A stretch of DNA of 64,000 nt. Origin: Acidipropionibacterium thoenii DSM 20276 (lineage in GTDB: Bacteria > Actinomycetota > Actinomycetes > Propionibacteriales > Propionibacteriaceae). Every line of letters starts with the position of its first letter. Position 1 is the first letter of the stretch. Of this stretch, positions 43,583 to 52,733 are shown piece by piece. Made by a program: the position numbers and the translations under genes. The stretch is from contig NZ_AUHZ01000012.1 of assembly GCF_000423445.1 (NCBI RefSeq), positions 1-64,000 of the forward strand, given 5' to 3'. The notes beneath the pieces were generated by a model that was given only the letters and a program-made list of their open reading frames with translations, was not told the origin of the DNA and did no database searches.

Positions 43583-45022
43583 TCAGCCCTGCGGCTGGGC
43601 TCCGCCCTCCGGGTCCCCGCCACCCTCGGAGCGCAGCAACTCCTCCAGTTCGGCGTCCAGGTTCGCGGTCACCTCATCGTCAGGATGGGTCGACTCCCCG
43701 GAGACGTAGCCCAATGGGTCGTCGAGATCGGTGGTCGTCGGCATCATGTCGGGATGGTGCCACACGGCGTCACGCCCGACGGTCCCGCGGGCATCGCGCA
43801 GTGCCGCCCACAGGTTGGCGGCGTCGCGGACCCGCCGCGGGCTCAGCTCCAACCCGAGAAGGGATGAGAAGAAGGCCTCGGCGGGCCCGGAGGTCGCCCG
43901 GCGGCGCCGCACCGCCTCCTCGAGCTGGGCGTGCTGGGGCATCCACAGACCCGCCACCTGGCTGGTCACCTCGTCGACCCAGCCCTCGATGAGGGCCAGC
44001 AGGGTCTCCAGGCGCGAGAGCACGCCCTCCTGCTCGGGGGTGCGGGTCGGCTCGAAGAGCCGACCCTGGAGGCGCTGGGACAGTTCCTGGATCTTGTCGG
44101 GGGTCAACTGGGCCAGGTCCTCCACGTCGACGGCGTCCTCGATCGCCGAGGAGTCGATCCTGATGCCGCGGGCGTAGTGCTCGACCAGGGCCAGCAGCTG
44201 GGGTCCCAGCCAGCCCACCGCGTTGAACAACCGCTGGCGGGCCGCCTCGCGCAGCACCAGGTAGATCTCGATGTCGCGAGGATCCAGATCCAGATCATTC
44301 CAGGCCGCTGCGATGTTGGAGGGAAGCAGCACCACCTGGGCCCTCGGCAGCACCTGAAGGCCGACCTCGGTGCCGCTCACGGTGGTCACCGCCAGCCCGG
44401 CCAGACCCTCCGCCAGTTGGGAACCGTAGAGCATCGAGGCCATCTGCTTGAGCACCGGGCCCATCATGGCGCCCAATGCCATCATCGGATCGGTGGCATC
44501 CGGGGTCTCCGGGGAGTCGGGGGCCAGTAGACCGGTCATCGCCTCGGTCAGCGACGTCAACACCGGTTCGACCACCTTCTGCCAGGCTCCGAAGGTGTTC
44601 TCGATCCAGTCGGCCCGGCTCCATGCCTCGGGCTGGGCGGAGACCTGGGCGAACTCGCATGCCTGGTCCAGCCAGCTCTCCACCAGCCGGGAGGCGTCCA
44701 GCAGCGGAGCCCGGTCGCCGCGTCCCGGGGTGGGGTCGGGGCCCTTGGTGGCCGCCACGTGGCGGGCCAGGTCCTTGATCCGGTTCCAGTCCACCGAGTT
44801 CGCGGCGCCGGGTTGCTGGCCCGGTGCCTGGAATCCCACCGGGGCAGCGGTGCCGGGTCCCGACAGCCCCTGCAGCATCTGGGCGAGCTGGGCCATGAAG
44901 GTGCTGGGATCGCCCTGCATCCCGATCCCCAACTGCTGCATCATCCGGCGGAACTGCTCGGCCATGTCATCGGGATCGGGCTGACCCGCATTGGGGGTCG
45001 AGTCGTGCGGACCGTCGTTCAT
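43583..45022 (-). CDS. DUF2342 family protein (putative zinc-dependent metalloprotease-like)
   Basis: A 479-residue actinobacterial protein of the Rv3195-type DUF2342 family, often called zinc-dependent metalloprotease. Conserved centre: VLREAARQRLFNAVGWLGPQLLALVEHYARGI. In the relatives I remember the first part reads REAAHxRLF; here Arg sits where that His is expected, so the metal site may be altered. An acidic, Gln/Gly-rich first 80 residues and an acidic tail flank the core. ATG 45022 chosen, 6 nt after AGGAG; an ATG 2 codons earlier would touch that site. Divergent from ylbL. Confidence 0.75.
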   Translation of the reverse strand: MNDGPHDSTPNAGQPDPDDMAEQFRRMMQQLGIGMQGDPSTFMAQLAQMLQGLSGPGTAAPVGFQAPGQQPGAANSVDWNRIKDLARHVAATKGPDPTPGRGDRAPLLDASRLVESWLDQACEFAQVSAQPEAWSRADWIENTFGAWQKVVEPVLTSLTEAMTGLLAPDSPETPDATDPMMALGAMMGPVLKQMASMLYGSQLAEGLAGLAVTTVSGTEVGLQVLPRAQVVLLPSNIAAAWNDLDLDPRDIEIYLVLREAARQRLFNAVGWLGPQLLALVEHYARGIRIDSSAIEDAVDVEDLAQLTPDKIQELSQRLQGRLFEPTRTPEQEGVLSRLETLLALIEGWVDEVTSQVAGLWMPQHAQLEEAVRRRRATSGPAEAFFSSLLGLELSPRRVRDAANLWAALRDARGTVGRDAVWHHPDMMPTTTDLDDPLGYVSGESTHPDDEVTANLDAELEELLRSEGGGDPEGGAQPQG

Positions 45023-45172
45023 GCCCATCTCCTGAAGTCTGATTCCTCTGGGGTTCACCCAGTCTAGAGAGCAGGTGACAGGACCCATAGTGGTCCCCGG
45101 GGCCGAACCTCTCCGCCTGCCGCTGATCGAACCGTCCGATGCCGGGCCGATCCGGCCGGTGATCCCCGCGGG

Positions 45173-45178
45173 TAGCAT
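45173..45178 (+). promoter_or_regulatory. Putative leaderless promoter -10 for ylbL
   Basis: TAGCAT is 7 nt before the ATG at 45186. It overlaps an earlier in-frame ATG (45177), making 45186 the better start. Confidence 0.45.
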
Positions 45179-45185
45179 GTCGGCC

Positions 45186-46340
45186 ATGTCCGCTCCCGAT
45201 CGCGCAGCCGCTGCCGGCAGTACCCGTCGGCCCTCGGAGCGGCAGTGGCCACGGAGCCTCGGCTCCCAGCACTCGATGCCCGAGCCCGATTCGGGCGGCT
45301 ACCGGATGACCGCCCTGATCAGCGCGCTGGTGGTGCTGCTGCTGGTGATCGCGATGGCATTCGTGCCGGTGCCCTTCGTCAGCTGGGCTCCCGGGCGTAC
45401 TGTCGACGTGCTCGCGCAGACCGACCAGGGCAGGCCGATCATCCAGGTCTCCGGGCTGACCACCCGCAGCAGCCGCGCCGACCTGCGGATGACCACTGTC
45501 TCGGTGACCACTGTGGACGGTCGGTTGAGTCTGTTCGAGGCACTGGCCTCCTACTGGCTGCCGAACCGCGATGTCCTCCAGCGCGAGGCGATCTATCCCT
45601 CCGGGCAGTCCCCCGACGAGGTGCGCGCTGCCGAGGTCCAGTCCATGGACACCTCCCAGCGCGATGCGGTGGTGGCAGCACTTCGGGCAGCCGGCCAGCC
45701 CGTCACGGAGATGCCGATGATCGAGGCGGTGACGGTCGGCGGCCCGGCTTACAACACCTTGGTGCCGGGCGATCTGGTGCAGTCGGTGGACGGTACCGAT
45801 GTGCAATCGGTGGCCGATGTCCAGCGGGCGATCCGCAAGCACCGTGCCGGGGATGCCGTGGCGATGGTGGTGCTGCGCAACGGCGCCACCAAGAACGTCC
45901 AGGTGGTCACCTCGGCGTCCCGCACCGACCCGAAGATCCCGATGGTCGGCGTCAGCCTGGCCACCGGCTACCGGTACTCCCCGACAGTGACCTTCGGGGT
46001 GCCCCCCAGCATCACCGGGCCCAGTGCCGGACTGGTGCTGTCACTGGGGGTCTACGAGACCATCGCCAGCACCGATCTGCTCGGGGACCTCAATGTCGCC
46101 GGCACCGGGGAGATCTCCCCCGACGGCACCGTCGGGGCCATCGGCGGCATCCACCAGAAGGTCGCCGGGGCCCAGCGCGACGGGGCGAGGATCTTCCTGG
46201 TCCCGGCCGCCAACTGCCAGGACCTGTCGGGGGTGTCGACCCGGATGACACTGGTCAAGGTGTCCACTCTCAAGGACGCCATCTCGGCTCTGCAGAAGCT
46301 TCGCCAGGGCACCGACGCCAAGGAGATCCCGCATTGCTAG
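45186..46340 (+). CDS. YlbL-type Lon-like PDZ serine protease
   Basis: A 384-residue membrane protease. A short cytosolic lead, one transmembrane helix (LISALVVLLLVIAMAFVPVPF), a PDZ domain (PAYNTLVPGDLVQSVDGTDV), then a Lon-type S16 peptidase domain with catalytic Ser280 in ITGPSAGLVLSLG and Lys325 in GAIGGIHQKVAGA. The dyad faces the outside. Homologues in Bacillus (YlbL) and mycobacteria (Rv3194c) have the same build. It precedes the PPA1309 and UPF0182 genes, so the three may act together at the membrane. Confidence 0.9.
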   Translation: MSAPDRAAAAGSTRRPSERQWPRSLGSQHSMPEPDSGGYRMTALISALVVLLLVIAMAFVPVPFVSWAPGRTVDVLAQTDQGRPIIQVSGLTTRSSRADLRMTTVSVTTVDGRLSLFEALASYWLPNRDVLQREAIYPSGQSPDEVRAAEVQSMDTSQRDAVVAALRAAGQPVTEMPMIEAVTVGGPAYNTLVPGDLVQSVDGTDVQSVADVQRAIRKHRAGDAVAMVVLRNGATKNVQVVTSASRTDPKIPMVGVSLATGYRYSPTVTFGVPPSITGPSAGLVLSLGVYETIASTDLLGDLNVAGTGEISPDGTVGAIGGIHQKVAGAQRDGARIFLVPAANCQDLSGVSTRMTLVKVSTLKDAISALQKLRQGTDAKEIPHC

Positions 46341-46945
46341 ACACGACTCCCCGCTGCCCGGAGGGGACACCCGCCGGCTCCACCCCCGACGACAGCGTGC
46401 TGGTCGCCGCCCTCACCGAGATCGACCGGTTCCTGGGTACCGAGGCCTGGGGCCAGCCGGCTCGGCTGTTCGCCCTGGTGCCGACCTGTGAGCTGGTGGC
46501 CGCCGAGCCCTCGCTGGCCGGCCAGCTGGCGGCGGGATCACCCGACTCGCTGTCCAGCATCGAGCAGGAGGGATTCGTCGCCGGGGACCACCTGGAGCAG
46601 GCGCTGGCCTCGATCGCCTGGCCGGCCACCGTGCACGGCGCGGCGATCAGTGTGGAACGCACCTTCCTGCCGGCCCAGGAGGAGGCGGGGATCCCCGAGG
46701 ACCCCGAGCAGGCTGCCGCCTATGTGGCCGCCCACCCACGTCGGCAGGATCTGCGACTGGTCTGTGGGGCGATGCGCAACGGTGTGCACTACGGGGTGGC
46801 GAGGGTGCTGGATCATCCCGACGACCTGCTCGGCGGCTCAGACCTGGCACCCTCCCTGGAGGCCGCGCTGCTGGCCACCTTGAACGATGAGGGACCGACC
46901 GGCGATCGCCCCGGCACGGACACGACGGAAGGCGGACCACAGTGA
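46334..46945 (+). CDS. PPA1309 family protein (TTG start)
   Basis: A 203-residue cytosolic protein of a family named after Propionibacterium acnes PPA1309, function unknown. Recognisable text is DSVLVAALTEIDRFLGTEAWGQPARLFALVPT and IAWPATVHGAAISVERTFLPA, with RRQDLRLVCGAMRNGVHYGVARVL. TTG 46334 overlaps the ylbL stop by 7 bp and is 8 nt after AGGAG. Overlaps UPF0182 by GTGA. Conserved between ylbL and UPF0182 in many actinobacteria. Confidence 0.85.
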   Translation: MLDTTPRCPEGTPAGSTPDDSVLVAALTEIDRFLGTEAWGQPARLFALVPTCELVAAEPSLAGQLAAGSPDSLSSIEQEGFVAGDHLEQALASIAWPATVHGAAISVERTFLPAQEEAGIPEDPEQAAAYVAAHPRRQDLRLVCGAMRNGVHYGVARVLDHPDDLLGGSDLAPSLEAALLATLNDEGPTGDRPGTDTTEGGPQ

Positions 46946-49845
46946 GCGCGTCCAGACCCTTCCCCCGCCGGGTACCACCCAGACTGCCCTCCAGACCCCG
47001 GCGCGGTGTGCTCATCGCGATCGTGGTGGTGATCGGCCTGGTCATCGTCTGGTCGATCGCCTCGACCATCACCACCGATCTGCTGTGGTTCACCGCCATC
47101 GGATATCGCCGCGTCTACCTGATCCGGCTGCTGGCCGGGGTGGCGCTCTTCCTGGCAGGAATGCTGCTGGTCGGTGGCGGAGTCGCCGTCAACATGATGA
47201 TCGCGCTGCGGCTGGCCGGCGGCGCCAGGGCCGACCGGAAGGTCGGCTCGGTGAGCTACCAGGGTTTCATGGTCTCCCACCGGCGTGCCGTGATCCTGAC
47301 TCCAGCGTTCTTCGTGGGGCTGCTGGGCGGTAGTTCCTGCGCCGCCCAGGCCGCCACCATGCTCGCCTGGTGGAACCGCACGCCGACCGGCACCAAGGAC
47401 CCCTACTTCGGACTTGACACCTCGTTCTACCTGTTCAGCTATCCGTGGCTGCACTTCCTGACGAATCTGCTGATCTCGGTGGTGGTGCTCAGCCTGCTGA
47501 GCGCCCTGGCGGTTCACCTCGCGGTGGGTGCGGTGACCGTCACCGTTCCCGCCGTGCTCACCCCCGGCGGGACGGCGCGAGCCCGTCGGCAACGGTCTCG
47601 ACTGCTCACCGCCGGGGCCAGGGCTCATCTGTCGGTGCTGGTGGCCATCGGTCTGGTGCTGGTGGGGTTGTCGAGCCTGTTGGGCCGCTACGGGCTGTCA
47701 GTGGCCCAGAGCCCGCTGTTCACCGGAATCGGTTACACCGCCGACCACTACCGGACCACCGCCAAGATCATCGTGGCGGTCATCTCCTTCCTGGTCGCGC
47801 TGCTGTTCCTGGCCAACGCGAGGCTTCGTCACTGGGGGGTGCCGAGTGTCGGGATCGTGCTGATGCTCATCGCCACGGTGATCGTCCAGGGCATCTATCC
47901 GGCCTTCATGCAGCGCTTCTCGGTGACCCCGGACGCTCCTGACAAGGAGCGTCCCTACATCGCCAACAACATCGCGGCCACCCGATCGGCCTTCGGCATC
48001 GCCGGCACCACCGTCTCCGACTACGCGGCGAGCACCACCGCCAGCGCCGGCCAGCTGAAGTCCGATGCCGAGGCCGTGCCATCCATCCGACTGATGGATC
48101 CGGCGGTCATCGGGCCCACCTTCGAACAGCTCCAGCAGGTGCGTGGTTTCTACTCCTTCCCCAGCACCCTCGACGTCGACCGCTACCGGATCGACGGCTC
48201 GATGACCGATGCCGTGGTGGCGGCCCGCGAGATCGACCTCAGCGGTCTGACCGACAAGAGCTGGAACAATGTGCACACCGTGTACACCCACGGCTACGGG
48301 CTGGTCGCCGCCTACGGCAACCGGCGGCAGGCGTCCGGGGAGCCGGAGTGGCTGGCCCGCGACCTTCCCACGGTGGGAAAGCTCACCGCCACCCAGTCGC
48401 GCATCTACTTCGGGGAACGTGCCTCGCAGTATGTCGTGGTGGGTTCGGCTCCGGGAACCGCGCCGGTCGAGCTCGACACTCCCGGTGGCGGCAAGGCCGA
48501 CTCCGGGGGGGAGAGCAAGACCACCTACAGCGGCAAGGGCGGGGTGTCGATCGGCAACTTCCTGGTGCGCGCCATGTACGCCACCAAGTTCGCCGACATC
48601 AACCTGATGCTCTCGGACCGGGTCAGTGCGCAGTCGAAGATCCTTTACGACCGCACCCCCCTGGAGCGGGTCACCGAGGTCGCCCCCTGGCTGAAGGTGG
48701 ACAGCGACCCGCTGCCGACCCTGGTCGACGGGAGGCTGGTGTGGATCGTCGACGGGTACACCACCTCCAGCAATTACCCCAACTCGACCCGGGTGGACCT
48801 GCGCCAGGCGAGCAACGACTCCACATCCCAGCAGCGGCAGAGCCAGCCCGACCAGCAGATCAACTACATCCGGAACTCGGTCAAGGCGGTTGTCGACGCT
48901 TATGACGGCACCGTTCAGCTGTATGCCTGGGACTCCTCCGACCCGATCCTGAAGACCTGGCAGAAGGTCTACCCGGGCACCGTCAAGCCCCGCTCGGCGA
49001 TGTCGGCCGAGCTGCTGGCCCATGTCCGGTACCCCCAGGACATGTTCAAGGTCCAGCGTCAGATCCTGGGCCGGTACCACACCACCGATCCCGACACCTG
49101 GTACCAGCGCAACGACCTGTGGCAGACCCCCGCCGATCCGGTCCGCGCCAGCGCGGGCAGCCAGCCGCCCTACTACCTCACGATCCGCTGGCCCAACGAG
49201 ACCAACCCGGTGTTCCGCATCACGACGGTGATGGTGCCCTACAAACGGGAGAATCTTGCCGCGTACATCTCGGTCGGCTCGGACGCCACCAAGTCCGACT
49301 ACGGCAGGATCCGGGTACTGCGGATGTCCAGCTCGACCCAGATCGACGGGCCGAACCAGACCGCCAGCGCCATCACCTCAGACACCACCGTCTCGGCCAA
49401 GCTGCTGCCCTACCAGAACAAGGGGTCGGCGAGCGCCAGCCTCGGCAATCTGCTCACCCTGCCGGTCGGCGGGGGACTGCTGTACGTCCAGCCGATCTAC
49501 GCCCAGCGGCAGACCGGTTCGGGCGGCTACCCGGTGCTGAGATTCGTGGCGGTCCGGTTCGGAACCCATGTCGGTATCGGCAGCACCCTCCAGGAGTCCC
49601 TCGACCAGGTCTTCGGGGGAGACGCCGGTGCGCAGACCGCCGAGACCCAGGACTCCAACGGGTCCGGCCAGTCGCAGGGCTCGACGGCCGCCACCACCAG
49701 GCAGGCCAGGGAACTGCTGAGCCAGGCCCAGAGTGCCTTCACCGCCGCCGACAAGGCACTGCAGAATGGCGACCTCGCGGAGTACCAGAAGCAGGTCGAC
49801 AGGGCCCAGGACCTGGTCTCCCAGGCCCTGAAACAGGTGAGATGA
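46942..49845 (+). CDS. UPF0182 multi-pass membrane protein
   Basis: A 967-residue integral membrane protein (M. tuberculosis Rv3193c/Rv0064 type). About seven transmembrane helices lie in the first 340 residues, beginning VLIAIVVVIGLVIVWSIAS. A large extracytoplasmic domain of roughly 600 residues follows, ending in a Gln/Ala-rich coiled tail (AADKALQNGDLAEYQKQVDRA). The family is ubiquitous in actinobacteria and some cyanobacteria; no function is proven. GTG 46942 overlaps the PPA1309 stop. The conserved motif DEFGFDTSFYLFSYPW-like (here GLDTSFYLFSYPWLHFL) supports the assignment. Confidence 0.92.
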   Translation: MSASRPFPRRVPPRLPSRPRRGVLIAIVVVIGLVIVWSIASTITTDLLWFTAIGYRRVYLIRLLAGVALFLAGMLLVGGGVAVNMMIALRLAGGARADRKVGSVSYQGFMVSHRRAVILTPAFFVGLLGGSSCAAQAATMLAWWNRTPTGTKDPYFGLDTSFYLFSYPWLHFLTNLLISVVVLSLLSALAVHLAVGAVTVTVPAVLTPGGTARARRQRSRLLTAGARAHLSVLVAIGLVLVGLSSLLGRYGLSVAQSPLFTGIGYTADHYRTTAKIIVAVISFLVALLFLANARLRHWGVPSVGIVLMLIATVIVQGIYPAFMQRFSVTPDAPDKERPYIANNIAATRSAFGIAGTTVSDYAASTTASAGQLKSDAEAVPSIRLMDPAVIGPTFEQLQQVRGFYSFPSTLDVDRYRIDGSMTDAVVAAREIDLSGLTDKSWNNVHTVYTHGYGLVAAYGNRRQASGEPEWLARDLPTVGKLTATQSRIYFGERASQYVVVGSAPGTAPVELDTPGGGKADSGGESKTTYSGKGGVSIGNFLVRAMYATKFADINLMLSDRVSAQSKILYDRTPLERVTEVAPWLKVDSDPLPTLVDGRLVWIVDGYTTSSNYPNSTRVDLRQASNDSTSQQRQSQPDQQINYIRNSVKAVVDAYDGTVQLYAWDSSDPILKTWQKVYPGTVKPRSAMSAELLAHVRYPQDMFKVQRQILGRYHTTDPDTWYQRNDLWQTPADPVRASAGSQPPYYLTIRWPNETNPVFRITTVMVPYKRENLAAYISVGSDATKSDYGRIRVLRMSSSTQIDGPNQTASAITSDTTVSAKLLPYQNKGSASASLGNLLTLPVGGGLLYVQPIYAQRQTGSGGYPVLRFVAVRFGTHVGIGSTLQESLDQVFGGDAGAQTAETQDSNGSGQSQGSTAATTRQARELLSQAQSAFTAADKALQNGDLAEYQKQVDRAQDLVSQALKQVR

Positions 49846-49874
49846 GTCTCCCGCCGGGTGGTGGCCCTCGCGCA

Positions 49875-49880
49875 TAGGGT
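49875..49880 (+). promoter_or_regulatory. Putative leaderless promoter -10 for the GH3 gene
   Basis: TAGGGT with 6 nt to ATG 49887, and no ribosome site in between. Confidence 0.45.
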
Positions 49881-49886
49881 GGGTCC

Positions 49887-52295
49887 ATGACACCCGGTGA
49901 TGTGCACGAGATCCCACTGACCGACCAGATCCGGCTGCTCTCGGGCGCCGACGACTGGCACACCGAGTCGGTTCCCCGGATCGGCCTGCGGGCCCTGAGG
50001 CTCTCCGATGGTCCCAGTGGGCTGCGGGTGCCCGACGACCACGGCGGATCGCTGCCGGCCACCTGCTTCCCCGGAGCCGCAGTGCTGGGTTCCAGCTGGG
50101 ACCGTGAACTGCTCGGCGAGGTCGGCGGGGCGCTGGCGGCCGAGGCCGGTGTGCAGGGGGTCGATGTGATCCTCGGGCCGGGGATCAACATCAAACGTCA
50201 TCCTTTCGGCGGCCGGAACTTCGAGTACCTGTCTGAGGATCCGCTGGTCTCAGGAGAACTCGCGGCAGCGGTGATCAACGGAATCCAGGGTCGGGGGGTC
50301 GGCGCCTGCGTCAAGCACTTCGCCGTCAACAACCAGGAGACCCTGAGGCTGTGCGTCGACGCGGTGGTCGACGAGCGGACTCTTCACGAGATCTACCTGG
50401 CCGCCTTCGAGACGGTCGTCGCCAAGTCCCATCCGGCGGCGGTGATGGTCTCGTACAACCAGATCAACGGCGTCGCCGCCACGACCAATGCCGCCCTGAT
50501 CGGCTCCCTGCTGCGCGGACGGTGGGGATACCGCGGTCTGGTGATGAGCGACTGGTGCGCGATCTGGGACCGGGTCGCCTCGCTGGATGCCGGGGTCGAC
50601 CTGGAGATGCCGTCGAGCCACGGCGCCTTCGACCGATCGGTGGCTGCTGCGGTGCGCGGCGGGCGGCTGTCGGCCGATGCAGTGGCCAGCTCGGCCGCTC
50701 GGGTGGCGGCACTGGCCGATCGGATCAGCCCGCCGCCGGTCCACGAACTGCCGGTCGCCGAGCATGACGCACTGGCTCGTCGGGCAGCCGCCGCGGGCAC
50801 CGTGCTGGCCGCCAATGACGGCGTCCTGCCGCTGGCCGCCGGCTCCAGGGTGGCCGTCATCGGTGCCTTCGCGGTCCGCCCGCGATTCCAGGGATCCGGC
50901 TCCTCCCAGGTCAACCCGACCCAGGTCAGTGGACTGCTCGAGGCGCTGGCCGGCAAGGAGGTCGAGGTGCGGTACGCCCGCGGCTACGATCCCGAGGACC
51001 ACCGCACCGACGCCGTGCTGGTCGCCGAGGCCGCCGAGAGGGCGGCCGAGGCCGATGCCGCGGTGGTGATCGTCGGCCTTCCGGAGGAGATGGAATCGGA
51101 GGGATACGACCGCACCGCCCTCCAGCTGCCCGCCCAGCACGACGCGGTGGTCAGAGCCGTGCTGGCTGCCAACCCGCACACCGTGGTGGTGGTCTGCTCG
51201 GGCTCGCCGGTGGCACTGCCGTGGGCCGACAGGGCGGCGGCAGTGCTGCTGGCCGGGCTGGGCGGCCAGGCCGGCGGGGCCGCGCTGGCCGACATCCTGG
51301 TGGGGGACGCCGAGCCCGCGGGACGCCTCGCCGAGACCTGGCCGCATGACCTGAGCGAGGTGGCCTCCGATCCGTACTTCCCCGGTACCGGCTCGATGGT
51401 GCAGTACCGGGAGGGCGCGGCGGTCGGTTACCGGCACACCACCACCGAGGCGATCACTCCGGCGTTCTGCTTCGGTCACGGGCTGTCCTACACCAGCTTC
51501 GAGTGGTCCCGGATGGCTCTGGATGCCACCGATATCGGCGCCGGAGAGGGGTTCTCGGTCACCCTCACGGTGGCCAACACCGGGACACGGGCCGGTTCCG
51601 ACGTCGTCCAGGTCTATCTGGCAGACCGCACCGGGGTGACATCGCGACCGCGTCGCTGGCTGGCCGGGTTCGCCAAGGTGAGGCTGGAACCAGGGCAGTC
51701 GCGCCGGGTCGAGGTCGAGGTGTCATCCCGCGAGCTGGCTTTCTGGGACACCGAGGAGCACGACTGGCGTGTTCCCTCCGGGGCATTCAGCGTGGAGGTG
51801 GCACGCTCCTGCCAGGAGATCGTCGAGGTGATGGAGCTGCGGGTGGCCGACGGAGTCGACCATGCCCCCGAACGTGCCTGGACGCCCTTGGTGGCTGCCT
51901 CCGACGAGTCCTTCGCCGCGCGGCTCGGCCGGCCGGTGCCGAGCGTTCCGCCGGCCCGCCCGTTCACCGCGGCCTCGGTGCTCGGTCAGACCAGGGCTCA
52001 CCCGGTGGGAGCGGCGGTGCACGCTGTGATGGTCCATCGCTGTGTGGACGCCCAGGCCGATCCGCGACTGCGCCGGATGATGCAGCGCTCCGTCGACGAG
52101 CTGCCGCTGCGCAACCTGCCCTCGATGTCGGGAGGGCTGGTTCCGGTGGAGGCCGTTCCGCTGCTGGTCGACGTCCTCAACGGCGCTCCGGACGCCATTC
52201 TGCGACGGTCCCTGGGCGGCGTCGGCGATCTCGGCAGGGGGTTGTTCGAGAGGGCCAGGTCGATCCTCACACGGTGGGGCGGACCCCAGGACTAG
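49887..52295 (+). CDS. Glycoside hydrolase family 3 beta-glucosidase-like enzyme
   Basis: An 802-residue cytosolic GH3 enzyme. The N-terminal TIM-barrel domain has GPGINIKRHPFGGRNFEYLSEDP (substrate loop), KHFAVNN, and the nucleophile region GLVMSDWCAIWD with Asp222. The second alpha/beta domain holds GSGSSQVNP. A fibronectin III-like C-terminal domain (SVTLTVANTGTRAGSDVVQVYL) is followed by an extra about 130-residue tail with repeated Ala/Leu helices. No signal peptide. It should release glucose or another sugar from beta-glycosides; specificity cannot be told. No sugar transporter or regulator is adjacent. Confidence 0.92.
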   Translation: MTPGDVHEIPLTDQIRLLSGADDWHTESVPRIGLRALRLSDGPSGLRVPDDHGGSLPATCFPGAAVLGSSWDRELLGEVGGALAAEAGVQGVDVILGPGINIKRHPFGGRNFEYLSEDPLVSGELAAAVINGIQGRGVGACVKHFAVNNQETLRLCVDAVVDERTLHEIYLAAFETVVAKSHPAAVMVSYNQINGVAATTNAALIGSLLRGRWGYRGLVMSDWCAIWDRVASLDAGVDLEMPSSHGAFDRSVAAAVRGGRLSADAVASSAARVAALADRISPPPVHELPVAEHDALARRAAAAGTVLAANDGVLPLAAGSRVAVIGAFAVRPRFQGSGSSQVNPTQVSGLLEALAGKEVEVRYARGYDPEDHRTDAVLVAEAAERAAEADAAVVIVGLPEEMESEGYDRTALQLPAQHDAVVRAVLAANPHTVVVVCSGSPVALPWADRAAAVLLAGLGGQAGGAALADILVGDAEPAGRLAETWPHDLSEVASDPYFPGTGSMVQYREGAAVGYRHTTTEAITPAFCFGHGLSYTSFEWSRMALDATDIGAGEGFSVTLTVANTGTRAGSDVVQVYLADRTGVTSRPRRWLAGFAKVRLEPGQSRRVEVEVSSRELAFWDTEEHDWRVPSGAFSVEVARSCQEIVEVMELRVADGVDHAPERAWTPLVAASDESFAARLGRPVPSVPPARPFTAASVLGQTRAHPVGAAVHAVMVHRCVDAQADPRLRRMMQRSVDELPLRNLPSMSGGLVPVEAVPLLVDVLNGAPDAILRRSLGGVGDLGRGLFERARSILTRWGGPQD

Positions 52296-52320
52296 GCCAC
52301 TGTGCTGCAGACAGGAAGAA

Positions 52321-52349
52321 GGTCCCGGCTCCATGAGGAGCCGGGGACC
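52321..52349 (-). terminator. Terminator of the first tRNA-fMet unit
   Basis: GGTCCCGGCTCC (52321-52332) pairs with GGAGCCGGGGACC (52337-52349) with one bulged base. On the minus strand it is followed by TTCTTCC, a T-rich exit. Confidence 0.75.
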
Positions 52350-52355
52350 AACCTG

Positions 52356-52432
52356 TGGTAGCGGGGACAGGATTTGAACCTGTGACCTCTGGGTTATGAG
52401 CCCAGCGAGCTACCGAGCTGCTCCACCCCGCG
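52356..52432 (-). tRNA. Initiator tRNA-fMet (CAU), copy 1
   Basis: 77 nt with encoded CCA. Anticodon CAU is in the loop CTCATAA between three consecutive G-C pairs of the anticodon stem (GGG/CCC). The acceptor starts CGCGGGG and ends CCCCGCT, leaving an unpaired C1-U72. The unpaired 1:72 and the three G-C pairs are the initiator traits. The neighbouring copy 2 appears identical. Confidence 0.93.
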
Positions 52433-52479
52433 TCGGCCTTGTCGACCATACCCGGCGACCCGGGCCAGGACAAGAAGAA

Positions 52480-52507
52480 GGTCCCGGCTCCTCGAGGAGC
52501 CGGGACC
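52480..52507 (-). terminator. Terminator of the second tRNA-fMet unit
   Basis: GGTCCCGGCTCC, loop TCGA, then its exact complement (52496-52507), 12 bp, followed on the minus strand by TTCTTCTTG. Confidence 0.8.
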
Positions 52508-52513
52508 AACCTG

Positions 52514-52590
52514 TGGTAGCGGGGACAGGATTTGAACCTGTGACCTCTGGGTTATGAGCCCAGCGAGCTACCGAGCTGCTCCACCCCGCG
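52514..52590 (-). tRNA. Initiator tRNA-fMet (CAU), copy 2
   Basis: Same 77-nt sequence as copy 1, 158 bp away, with its own downstream terminator and upstream promoter at 52603-52631. The pair forms a tandem duplication of about 119 bp that includes the terminator. Confidence 0.93.
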
Positions 52591-52602
52591 TCGCAAGAGA
52601 AA

Positions 52603-52631
52603 ACACTACCTGAGTGGTCATTCACAAGCAA
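52603..52631 (-). promoter_or_regulatory. Promoter of the tRNA-fMet copy 2
   Basis: On the minus strand -35 TTGCTT (52631-52626) and -10 TAGTGT (52608-52603) are 17 nt apart, an ideal spacing, and the tRNA 5' end begins 13 nt past the -10. Confidence 0.6.
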
Positions 52632-52719
52632 ATCTGCGGAGGACGCGGCCCTCGGCGCGACGGCGCATACCACCGGCGGCAGAGGTTCCCATCGTGTGAG
52701 ACGACCCCTGCGGGCTCCC

Positions 52720-52725
52720 TAGACT
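52720..52725 (+). promoter_or_regulatory. Putative leaderless promoter -10 for serA
   Basis: TAGACT, 8 nt before ATG 52734, with no ribosome site between. Confidence 0.45.
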
Positions 52726-52733
52726 TGGGCGCC

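Noticed and set aside
45245-46945. 566-residue frame that contains the PPA1309 protein at its end
   Set aside because: The first two-thirds is a shadow of ylbL in another frame. The conserved protein starts at TTG 46334.
52356-52590. Elongator tRNA-Met
   Set aside because: C1-U72 unpaired and three G-C pairs in the anticodon stem mark these as initiator tRNAs.
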